From Arsenophonus apicola (GTDB lineage: Bacteria > Pseudomonadota > Gammaproteobacteria > Enterobacterales > Enterobacteriaceae), in NCBI RefSeq assembly GCF_020268605.1, contig NZ_CP084222.1, forward strand, positions 620,001 to 684,000: a stretch of DNA of 64,000 bases, written 5' to 3'. The notes under the pieces are model-generated. The model saw only the letters and a list, made by a program, of their open reading frames with translations, was not told where the DNA came from and searched no databases. Below, piece after piece: positions 1 to 8,465 of this stretch; position 1 is the first letter of the stretch; the number at the start of each line of letters is the position of its first letter. The translations under genes were made by a program, and so were the position numbers.

Positions 1-108
1 ATTACCATATATTTGATCATTTTTTGCAGTACCTGTTAATATATCACTATTATCTGTACCATTGATGATATTATAAGTGGTATTTTTAATCTCTGATTTA
101 TTTTGCAT
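1..108 (-). CDS. RTX-type calcium-binding protein, N-terminal fragment (runs off left edge)
   Basis: Reading leftward from an ATG at 108, 36 codons are open to the window edge. The peptide starts MQNKSEIKN and then gives IINGTDNSDILTGTAKNDQI, the beginning of a run of glycine/aspartate nonapeptides. It aligns over its whole length with the start of the RTX protein at 6993..7982 (MQDKLDS, then IINGTDGNNILQGTRRNDEI), so it is the paralogue belonging to the left-hand copy of a duplicated module. An AGGCGA-like ribosome site lies just upstream. RTX repeats bind calcium and are normally carried by proteins exported through type I secretion. Whether this copy is intact cannot be seen here. Confidence 0.75.
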   Translation of the reverse strand, partial: MQNKSEIKNTTYNIINGTDNSDILTGTAKNDQIYGN

Positions 109-591
109 TAAATTTCGCCTCTATTTATCACCACAAAATATAAAAAATGAAAAATAATTATAGAAGAGCATATTATTTTAACCTTAAATAAAATCATAAA
201 ATTTTCAATTAATTATTTTAACCCTAAAATTATAACTTACACTATTATTAATGACTTTATTATAATAGTCTTATCAGATGGTTAAATTTAGTTATTATTA
301 ATAACTATCTTAATTTAATAGTATATCTAATTTTTATTTTCAATTATTTATTAATATAAAAAAACATTCATCATTAATAGAATTAAATCAAAAGAGTGAA
401 TATATTTTCTTATGGCTACATTAAAGATATTAATAATAAATATAGTAGCTAATATTATTAGCTAATAATGACTCCAATTAGATATTTGTAATCAGTACTT
501 CAATAAAAAAATATTAGCATCTTTTATTAGCACTGTGTTAAATTACGACAGTGCCATTTTATTGAGCAAACTAATTAATATTGCAAAATCC
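109..591. other. Intergenic spacer of the left module (483 bases)
   Basis: No credible reading frame. The spacer between the RTX start and the end of effector A is exactly as long (483 bases) as the one at 7983..8465 and is recognisably homologous to it, for example in the shared stretch around a TATAGAAGAGCATAT core near 160. It is very AT-rich. It probably holds the promoter of the leftward RTX gene and the 3' end of effector A. Confidence 0.6.
530..554 (-). terminator. 3' hairpin after effector A
   Basis: GCACTGT at 530-536 pairs with ACAGTGC at 548-554 (7 bp, 11-base loop), about 40 bases beyond the stop codon of effector A. An equivalent hairpin with a different loop follows effector B at 8404..8430. 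There is no clear U tract, so intrinsic termination is uncertain. Confidence 0.4.
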
Positions 592-3500
592 TTACCGCCA
601 TGCCGATGGTTGGATCTTTTTTAAAGTTCCATTACAGTGTTCTTTGGCATGTGCAATCATCATGTCCGACAAAAGTGCCGTACAAGTAAAAGCATTGCCT
701 GTACCTAATAATCTATCTTTCCAATCATTGAATTTATCTTGACCAATCAGTGTATGATCTAGATTGTGAGCTTTTTCCATTAAGGCGTAAGCATAATATC
801 TGAGCATTTGTGGAGAATCTGACTCGGTGCCAAAAATAGTACTGGATGAATAACGATTAAAAACGGTAGATAACGCCAATAGATGCTCAGCTTTTTCTCT
901 ATCTGTACTTGATGTTAAATTGTATAAATTGATAATCTGGTCATAATTTTGTTTTTTTAAGCTATAGCCCTGTTGAAAATCAAGTAGAGGAGAGAAAATT
1001 TTAATTAATGCCTGTTGATGAGTGTCAGCTATGAGTTTTGTACTATAGGAATTGGATTTTATCGCCTCAAGAAAATATTGTTTATATTGGTGATTTAAAT
1101 CGAAGCTCTCTATTAATCGATTAAACGTTATCTGATTTTCACAATTAATAAACGGTGTGGCGAAAAGAGGAAAGTCTTGTTTATAACATTGGCTCAGATT
1201 GTATTCAGCCGGACTCAAACAGTTGCCATCCTGAAAAAGAACAATGTTATCCCATTTTGTGTCCCAATCAAGATGTAACATACGAGTAAAAATACTTTCA
1301 GAAACTACTAATACTCTGCCTGGTTTTGTTGGTGACAATAACAGATAATTTGTTGCATATTTGTCTGCCCAGTCTGCATTGCCTTCATAATCACCAAAAA
1401 TGTCTTTAATTTGACGGTATTGCAGTTGTTGCTCAATTTCAGGTAGTTTTAAATATTTTTCATACAGTTTATTCACAGCCGAAATCTCTATCACATTTAT
1501 GCCTGGCATTCTGGCCGCTAATATGGTTTGCATAAAAGCGCTATTAGCGTGTGCTGAGGCTAGTAAATGTGGATGTTGGTCGAAATAATTGAAAAAAGGC
1601 TTAATGAGTTTAGGATGAGACTCCAAGTTATTGAGTAGTTCTAAGGAAGAGTCTGTTAAATAATTCTCTATCAGTTTATTAATAAAATTGCTAATTTCTC
1701 GATTTTTTATAAAAGGGGGCTGCCCTAACACTTCTATCAGTGGTAGCCTGGCCTGTGCAAGATTAATGTCAGTACGGTCAAGGGAATGAATAAGTTGCAG
1801 CGCCAATTTAGTTTTTAATTCACGATATCTATCATCTATGCTATTAATACTAGTTAAAAAACTACCTTCTTCATGAGCAAAATGATTAAGTATCAAATCC
1901 AAGTTAGCGTCACTCCATTCAATAAATGGATTTAGTGAAAGTGTATTGTTTAAGAGCGCACCAGAAAAATCAACAGATATAATATCGACCCCCTCCAGAT
2001 TAGCATCACCTAGATTAGCCCCCCTAAAATTAATTCTACGCAAAAAAGCGCCACTAAAATCAACTCCTGCTAAGTTAGTATTTGCCAGGTTGACATTTAT
2101 CAAGTAGCTATCGGTTAGATTAGCTAATTGCAAATTAGCATTTGCCAAGTTGGTATCGATGAATTCAGCTTCACTTAAATTAATTTTTGTCAGATTGGCA
2201 ACTGTTAGATTAGCGTCCTCTAACCTAGTATTAGTGAAGTTGCTATTGGTAAGATTAGCGCCGGTTAAATCAGCCCTTGTCAGATCAGCCTCTAAGCCGT
2301 TAGCTTTTGTCAGGTTTACTTCTATCAGATTAGCTTTTAAAAAGTTAGTATTTGATAGTTCAGCCTCTGTCAGATCAGCTGCTGATAAGTTAGCATTACT
2401 GAAATTGGCATTGACTACATTAGCATGGGCTAAATGCGCTTTTGTCAGGTCGGCACCTGACAGATTAGCTCCGTGCATATTGTCATAAAGTATTTTGGCA
2501 TCATAAAGCTTAGCCCCACTTAAGTTAGCATCAGTCAATTTGCTGTTACTTAAATTAGCTGCTGATAAGTCAGCATTAGTGAGATTGCTTTTAGTTAGAT
2601 TAGCGGCGAATAAGTTAGTCTTTGTTAAATTGGCTTTTATCAGATTAGCTTGTAAGCCGTTAGCTTTTGTTAAATTAGCACCTGCCAGATTAGTGTCTAA
2701 GCAGTTAGCATTTGTCAAGTTTACTTCTGTCAGGTTAGCTTTTAAAAAGTTAGCATTTGATAGCTGAGCCCCTGTCAGATCGGCTGCTGATAAGTTAGCA
2801 TTACTGAAATTGCTATTGACTAAATTAGCATGGGTTAAATGCGCTTTAGTCAGGTCAGCACCTGCCAGCTTAGCTCCATGCATATTAGCATAAAGTATTT
2901 TGGCATCATAAAGCTTAGCTCCACTTAAGTCAGCATCAATCAATTTGCTGTTACTTAAATTAGCTGCTGATAAATCAGCATTAATGAGGTTGCTTTTGGT
3001 TAGATTAGCAGCAAATAAGTTAGTCTTTGTTAAATTGGCATCTATCAGATTAGCGCTTAATAAGTTAGCCTTTGTTAGGTTAGCTTCTGGCAGGACAGCT
3101 GCACATAACTTAGCCTTTGTCAGGTTAACTTGTGTCAAATCAGCGGCAAACAACTTAGCATTTGTCAAATTAGCTTCTGCCAGATCAGCGGCAAACAACT
3201 TAGCATTATTCAGATTAACTTCTGTCAGATCAGCGGCAAATAAATTAGTATTTGTCAGATCTGCTTCTGATAGATCAGCGGCGAATAAATTAGCATTTGT
3301 CAGATCTGCTTCGGTCAAATTAGCGCCATTTAGCTTAATGTTAATTAGAATAGCCTTAATCAATTTAGACTTAGTGAGATTAGCGCCATTGAGATTGACG
3401 AAAGTGCTGTCTATGTTTTGATTAAAGCAGTGAGAAAGCTGCATGTCACTCAAGTCTCTTCTGGATAAATTGATAATCGTATTAGCTTGTCGATTTACTA

Positions 3501-3657
3501 ATAATTTTTCCACTTGCCTAAGCGATATTTTCTCTAATTGAGTTGAAATGGTATCAGATTGAGAAGATAAATTTCTGGCGGCTTTACTAGCACCTTTTCC
3601 ACCCATACCTTGCGTTTTTAAATGGTAAAGATGCTCTCGTAATGAAATAGGTGCCAA
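592..3657 (-). CDS. Effector A, 3' part: pentapeptide-repeat beta-helix plus SopA/NleL-like HECT-type E3 ligase domain
   Basis: 1021 residues if started at a TTG at 3657, but the frame stays open upstream to about 3840, where it joins the 3765..6473 reading frame after a -1 shift. The TTG is therefore probably not a real start. Order: a short linker (KTQGMGGKGAS), about 100 pentapeptides of the A(D/N)LXX kind (roughly residues 60-575), then a globular domain of about 440 residues. The C terminus has LLGTGNAFTCTALLSD, with a cysteine 29 residues from the end. From recall, that is the spacing of catalytic Cys753 in the 782-residue SopA and NleL ubiquitin ligases, which also place a pentapeptide helix before the ligase domain. 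Function as a host-directed E3 ligase is inference from this architecture and from the T3SS nearby. A 405-base internal duplication lies in the repeat region. Confidence 0.7.
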   Translation of the reverse strand: MAPISLREHLYHLKTQGMGGKGASKAARNLSSQSDTISTQLEKISLRQVEKLLVNRQANTIINLSRRDLSDMQLSHCFNQNIDSTFVNLNGANLTKSKLIKAILINIKLNGANLTEADLTNANLFAADLSEADLTNTNLFAADLTEVNLNNAKLFAADLAEANLTNAKLFAADLTQVNLTKAKLCAAVLPEANLTKANLLSANLIDANLTKTNLFAANLTKSNLINADLSAANLSNSKLIDADLSGAKLYDAKILYANMHGAKLAGADLTKAHLTHANLVNSNFSNANLSAADLTGAQLSNANFLKANLTEVNLTNANCLDTNLAGANLTKANGLQANLIKANLTKTNLFAANLTKSNLTNADLSAANLSNSKLTDANLSGAKLYDAKILYDNMHGANLSGADLTKAHLAHANVVNANFSNANLSAADLTEAELSNTNFLKANLIEVNLTKANGLEADLTRADLTGANLTNSNFTNTRLEDANLTVANLTKINLSEAEFIDTNLANANLQLANLTDSYLINVNLANTNLAGVDFSGAFLRRINFRGANLGDANLEGVDIISVDFSGALLNNTLSLNPFIEWSDANLDLILNHFAHEEGSFLTSINSIDDRYRELKTKLALQLIHSLDRTDINLAQARLPLIEVLGQPPFIKNREISNFINKLIENYLTDSSLELLNNLESHPKLIKPFFNYFDQHPHLLASAHANSAFMQTILAARMPGINVIEISAVNKLYEKYLKLPEIEQQLQYRQIKDIFGDYEGNADWADKYATNYLLLSPTKPGRVLVVSESIFTRMLHLDWDTKWDNIVLFQDGNCLSPAEYNLSQCYKQDFPLFATPFINCENQITFNRLIESFDLNHQYKQYFLEAIKSNSYSTKLIADTHQQALIKIFSPLLDFQQGYSLKKQNYDQIINLYNLTSSTDREKAEHLLALSTVFNRYSSSTIFGTESDSPQMLRYYAYALMEKAHNLDHTLIGQDKFNDWKDRLLGTGNAFTCTALLSDMMIAHAKEHCNGTLKKIQPSAWR

Positions 3658-3764
3658 CTCTAGGTTACCAGCAGCATCTCGTAGATATTTTCGACCAAAA
3701 AGCGCGCCGGTTATAGGATGTACTTGTACCCAAATATCTTTTCCACGTTCCTGGCCAATGTTAA

Positions 3765-6473
3765 CTACCTGAACTTCTTTAGCCAGATTAGGGCGAAAAG
3801 CGCGTTCAGTATTAAACGTCCTAACGGGTGTATCTGATAACCCTTTATTTGCTTCTCAAGCGCTTTTACCAACGGAGTTAAGCCGTTAATTTCCTGTTTT
3901 ATCTTTATAGCAGCATTTCTTAGGCTATTAAGACCTTTTATTCCGCCTGATGTCAACAACTCAAATCCAGGATCAGCCGAACGGATGAATTCTACCCCCA
4001 GACCAACATAAGTTTTTGGCGGTACACTTTTCATTAAATGAGGTACCCCAAATTTGATAAGCTGTTTTCCTCCTTCTCTTAAAGCCTGAGCAATCGTCGC
4101 TTGTCTTAAGGCAATTAGTAGTCCATTAATAGCAGCTTCCCCCGCCGCAACACTAAATCGGCTACCAACTTGAGCACTTTTGCCGATAAAGGGTAAAAAA
4201 CTTACGATATCTAATAAACCGCTTTCAATCGCTTTCCCTACATTGCCTTTTTGTGCTTCAGTAATACAGGTATAAAGTGGAATAAGACTTAAGAAAAAAG
4301 CGTCTACTTTTTGCCGAGTTGTTGCCTGATAACCTTCCTTTTGCAGTTTTTCGTATAATAGTTCACCATGCCGCTTAGCCAATATATCGAACAGTATATT
4401 GGGTTTATCATTTTTTGTTTTTATGGACAAAATAGGATGCATTTTTAATTTATAATCATCACCATAGGCTTTACCATCATGGCCAAAGAGGCCAAGAATT
4501 GACCGTTTATCCTCATCAACACGATACAACTTATAATGCCCTATATCCTGATCCAGGGTTAATGCGTATATCCGTTTTTCGCCATTAAGCGTACACCTTA
4601 GCAGATCAATCGATTCAGGTACTAGGGTTACTAATCCGCCCGCAGCCATTCCCCGCCTTGCTTTTCCCATAGAATAACTGCGATGACTACCAATAGCATT
4701 AAATTCGGCCTTCACCAGTTCAATGTCAGCCTGTTCAATAAAGATTTGTTCAGTTTGTCTAATTGAATTAAAAGTAATGGGCAGTAAGATCTTTTCTGTC
4801 TGTTCGCTAAATTTAGCAATTTGTTGGTTTTGATCAGCAAAAATTTTATTTATATTAGGTAATAATGACTCTTGTCTCCGTCGATTGATAAAAGCAACCT
4901 CTCTATTGTGATATAAATATTCATTTAACCAACTCCCCTCGATATCATGCGCTTTTAATTGTTGGCGGGCAAGCTCTGACCGGCTTTGCCAATTTTGTAA
5001 TAAGTTAATAAATTGGAGCAGTGGATTATTTTGGCTGGCTTGACGTAATTCATTAAAATAGTTCTGATAAATAGATGGCATAGCTTGTTGATTTATTTCT
5101 GTGCTATCTGTCTTATAACCGGTTTCTAATTGATGATGGATGAGAGCGGGTAATTTAAAATAATGAATATATTCAGCGGTTATTTTCTCATCGACGATAA
5201 GTGTTTCCAGTAGAACTCCTGTATCAATAATATCATCCAAACGCATTCGGTTAAGTTCAGCTCCACTTTCTTTAAGTAGTAGGGCACCCGCATGCAAGTA
5301 ACCCCACTGCGGTTGATCTAGTATCATATTATCCAGTCTTAACTGTTCATTCTGATCCTTAAACTGCAGATCAAATATAGGCAAAACTCTACTCAAAACA
5401 TGTTTTTGATAATAAGTACAGGTTTCCGGCGACAATTTACTAGACTCATTCTGACTGTTGAGTTGATCGAATAACCGCCGTCGCAGATTAGCATGGCGTA
5501 GGAGAGAATGTTCCTGTGATTGGATATCACTACTTTTTTTTAATAACGATGCATCAGATGACATACTTAATAAAGCATATTGTAACCAATCGGTAATAAT
5601 TGATCGCTGCCGGACGGAAGAAATTTTTTCATCTGGATTAACACCATTTTCACTGAATGGTTTTTGTTCTTGTGATGGGATCCCACTGATTTGTTTTAAT
5701 TTCCATGCTTCAGATAATATATCTAATCTAGTAGTTTGTGACCAATTGGCAGTTGCTTGCTGCTGTGTAGAAAAATTTTTTTCCTCTGGATCAGCACCAT
5801 TTTCACCTAATGATTTTTGTTCTTGGAATGGGATATCACTGATTTGTTTTAATATCCATGCTTCAAATGACATACCTAATACAGCAAATTGTAACCAATT
5901 GGCAATGACTGCTTGTTGGCGGGCAGAAGAAATTTTTTCATCTGGATTAGCACCATATTCACCTAATGGCCTTAATAGTAGCTTTGCGACGGTTGCTATC
6001 TCATCTTGCGCATTTTCATTGCGTGAAAGATAATCGCTGATATGATTGACTAAGTGATATGATAACATGCCATCATCTTGCTGATTTATTGTATAACCTT
6101 GTTCACTTAACAGAGAACATAACAGACGATTTTGCTCTTTATAGACAACTGAATTTAAAAGAGGAACCTCTGAAACGGGTAAAGTAATATTTATTGGATG
6201 ATTTGAAGTGCGTAATAGTAATTCTAAATTATAAGCAAATTGCTGGCTAGTTACATCGACACTGTTTTCAGTTGAAATAGTGAATTCTCCATGCGGTAAA
6301 GCATTTAATGGTAGCTTTTCGTTCTCTTTTATTTGCTTATTTAGCGTTTCTTTGTCATTTGAGCGCGGTTCTTCAGTTAATATATTTTCAACTGCTCGTT
6401 TATTATGATATGAAAGATCTGAAGTAGATGATAACCAGGCCGTTGATGAAAATGTTGAATTTATAATTGTCAT
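3765..6473 (-). CDS. Effector A, 5' part: toxin-like N-terminal region (frameshifted from the 3' part)
   Basis: 902 residues from ATG at 6473. The last 25 or so residues (after KALEKQIKG) are out of frame. Shifting by -1 at AAAGGGT (3840-3846) restores a match to effector B and runs through KEVQVVNIGQERGKDIWV into the pentapeptide half. Residues about 165-320 hold three tandem repeats of about 52 residues, each with an NP/DPEEK-type motif and a KQISDIP-type end. The remainder has a long helical region and a hydrophobic stretch (LLDIVSFLPFIGK) resembling the N-terminal regions of large dermonecrotic-toxin-like proteins; that resemblance is from memory and only moderately certain. Type III delivery is inferred from the neighbourhood. 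The upstream ribosome site is weak. Confidence 0.65.
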   Translation of the reverse strand: MTIINSTFSSTAWLSSTSDLSYHNKRAVENILTEEPRSNDKETLNKQIKENEKLPLNALPHGEFTISTENSVDVTSQQFAYNLELLLRTSNHPINITLPVSEVPLLNSVVYKEQNRLLCSLLSEQGYTINQQDDGMLSYHLVNHISDYLSRNENAQDEIATVAKLLLRPLGEYGANPDEKISSARQQAVIANWLQFAVLGMSFEAWILKQISDIPFQEQKSLGENGADPEEKNFSTQQQATANWSQTTRLDILSEAWKLKQISGIPSQEQKPFSENGVNPDEKISSVRQRSIITDWLQYALLSMSSDASLLKKSSDIQSQEHSLLRHANLRRRLFDQLNSQNESSKLSPETCTYYQKHVLSRVLPIFDLQFKDQNEQLRLDNMILDQPQWGYLHAGALLLKESGAELNRMRLDDIIDTGVLLETLIVDEKITAEYIHYFKLPALIHHQLETGYKTDSTEINQQAMPSIYQNYFNELRQASQNNPLLQFINLLQNWQSRSELARQQLKAHDIEGSWLNEYLYHNREVAFINRRRQESLLPNINKIFADQNQQIAKFSEQTEKILLPITFNSIRQTEQIFIEQADIELVKAEFNAIGSHRSYSMGKARRGMAAGGLVTLVPESIDLLRCTLNGEKRIYALTLDQDIGHYKLYRVDEDKRSILGLFGHDGKAYGDDYKLKMHPILSIKTKNDKPNILFDILAKRHGELLYEKLQKEGYQATTRQKVDAFFLSLIPLYTCITEAQKGNVGKAIESGLLDIVSFLPFIGKSAQVGSRFSVAAGEAAINGLLIALRQATIAQALREGGKQLIKFGVPHLMKSVPPKTYVGLGVEFIRSADPGFELLTSGGIKGLNSLRNAAIKIKQEINGLTPLVKALEKQIKGYQIHPLGRLILNALFALIWLKKFR

Positions 6474-6992
6474 TATAGAGCCGTTATTTAATTTAAATAA
6501 TCAATTATATTTAAATTATGAAAATTTGCCTTTTCTAACGAAATTTTTTCTTATTAATTATTTTTTTACTTTATATAGTTAGTTTAATCTTATTTAATAT
6601 ATTTTATTAAGGTTATTAAGTTATGTTAGCAATTTAAAAAAGCTTCAATACCTTTTATCTCTTAAGGATAAGCTTGGTAAAAAGAATGAAAGTAGCCCGA
6701 AGATGAAATTGGTAAAATTTTAGCCATCTTTAATTCTGATCTGAAAGTGAGGTGACCGTTCTGTCGACTGACATTGCTGGTGAAAGTTATGACACCGGAA
6801 TAGATCATATAAACTGTCTGTACGTTAGCCACATTTCTCAACTGCCCCAAACAGAAGTGGCGTTGTAAGCTAACTGACGACATTCAGTGCCATCTTTTTA
6901 GCTTTAGTCTCTCTATTATCAGATTATTTTGACAAACGACCCGGTTATTTCGAGTCGTTGTATGATCATATCGTATTAATCGATTTTACTTT
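6474..6992. other. Intergenic region between effector A and the RTX gene
   Basis: Very AT-rich at 6474-6660, then a less AT-rich block at about 6660-6960 unlike its surroundings. A 73-codon minus-strand frame (6662..6883) exists there, but it has no recognisable family or good ribosome site and I do not call it a gene. An imperfect 9-bp stem (AACGACCCG at 6935-6943 with CGAGTCGTT at 6951-6959) lies just beyond the RTX stop and may end its transcript. The less AT-rich block may be a decayed insertion. Confidence 0.4.
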
Positions 6993-7982
6993 TTACAGTT
7001 CTGAAGTAATAATATCCTGCTCGAAATCGACTTTACCTATAATTTCAATGTTAAATTCTGCTTGCCCATTACCATCGTGATCCAACTTTAGATTGGTCAC
7101 GTTAGTATTTTCATTATAATCAAGCAATAATTCATTTATTTTTCTAGTAAAATTAACTACTTTTTTAATTTCAACTTCTTCATTATTAAATTGTTTAAGA
7201 GAATTAAGATTTATTTTATCTATACCCGTTTCAAAATCATTTATTTTATCCGGTGCTGCTACTGAAGAGTCATTTACTGTTATATAAACATAAGTATCAC
7301 TGCCAGCACCACCAGTTAATTGATCGGCGCCAGAACCGCCTATAATAACATCATTGCCATTGTCGCCGGTTATGATGTCATTGCCATTGTCGCCGGTTAT
7401 AATGTCATTGCCATCACCGCCGATTAATATGTCATTGTCCTCACCACCAGCCAAATTATCATTTCCTAAACCCCCATCGATATAATCGCGTCCTGCATCA
7501 CCTGTGATAATATCATTTCCCTCACCGCCTTCTATTTTGTCATATCCCTCACCGCCTTTTATATTATAATTTCCCTCACCGCCTTTTATATTATCATTTC
7601 CCTCACCACCTTCTATGGTGTCATCTCCCTTATCACCATGTATGTTATCATTTCCCTAATTGCCAAATATTCGATCATCACCTTCACCTCCAGTTAAATG
7701 ATCATTTCCTTCTCCCCCTTCGAGATTATCATTGCCAGCATCACCTTGTAGGAGATCATCGCCTGAATTACCTTCCAAGTGATCATCACCATTCCCACCT
7801 GAAATAATATCATTGCCAGCACCTCCGGCTAAGTTATCATTACCCGCATAACCAAATATTTTATCATTCCCTCCATGACCGTATATTTCATCATTTCTTC
7901 TAGTCCCTTGTAATATATTATTACCATCAGTGCCATTAATTATCTCATTAGTCGTGTCATGGCTGTCTAATTTATCTTGCAT
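6993..7982 (-). pseudogene. Orphan RTX protein with serralysin-type C-terminal domain, interrupted by an amber codon
   Basis: One frame of 330 codons from ATG at 7982 (good ribosome site GAGGATAA) to 6993, broken only by TAG at 7656-7658, which falls inside the repeat array. Roughly residues 15-250 are GGxGNDxL nonapeptide repeats that bind calcium in a beta-roll. The C-terminal 85 residues (KINDFETGIDKINLNSL and following) look like the C-terminal domain of M10/serralysin proteins that carries the type I secretion signal. There is no protease domain, so it is a stand-alone RTX module. No type I exporter is in the window. The reading frame continues perfectly after the stop, so the mutation is recent. 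The start of a paralogue is at 1..108. Confidence 0.75.
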
Positions 7983-8465
7983 TAAATTTATCCTCTATTT
8001 ATTTGTCGTCCCAAAATAAAAATTGAAAAATAATTATAGAAGAGCATATAATTTTGACATTAAATAGAGTTATAAATTTTCAATAAATTACTTTAATAAT
8101 AGAATAATAACTTCCTCTATTATTAACGACTTCACTATTATCTTATTACAAGTTATTTAAATTTACTGATTAGCAATACTTTTCTTCTTTTGATCAAAGG
8201 TTTTTCAATATTTAATTAATGTTTTTTTATTTTATATACCAATATTTTTTACTAATAAAAATTCAGCAAAATAATAAAGATATTTTACTATGGTTAGATT
8301 AAAGATAGTGACAATAAATAATATTATTAACTAGTGATATGCTAATCTGTTAGCCGTAATCAATGAAAAACTGGCTAAGCAAAAATAGTGGTATTTCAAT
8401 GGTGGCACTGTGATAAATAACACCAGTGCCATTTTATTTAGTAACTGATTAATATATAAGAATCC
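7983..8465. other. Intergenic spacer of the right module (483 bases)
   Basis: Homologous to 109..591 and of identical length, which fixes the module offset at 7874 bases. No gene is seen. It is AT-rich and holds the ribosome site and probably the promoter for the RTX gene, plus the 3' hairpin of effector B. Confidence 0.6.
8404..8430 (-). terminator. 3' hairpin after effector B
   Basis: GGCACTG at 8404-8410 pairs with CAGTGCC at 8424-8430 (7 bp), at the same place as the hairpin after effector A, with the stem kept and the loop changed. No U tract follows, so terminator activity is a guess. Confidence 0.4.

Noticed and set aside
6662..6883. 73-codon minus-strand frame
   Set aside because: No ribosome site and no recognised family; described only as part of the intergenic block.
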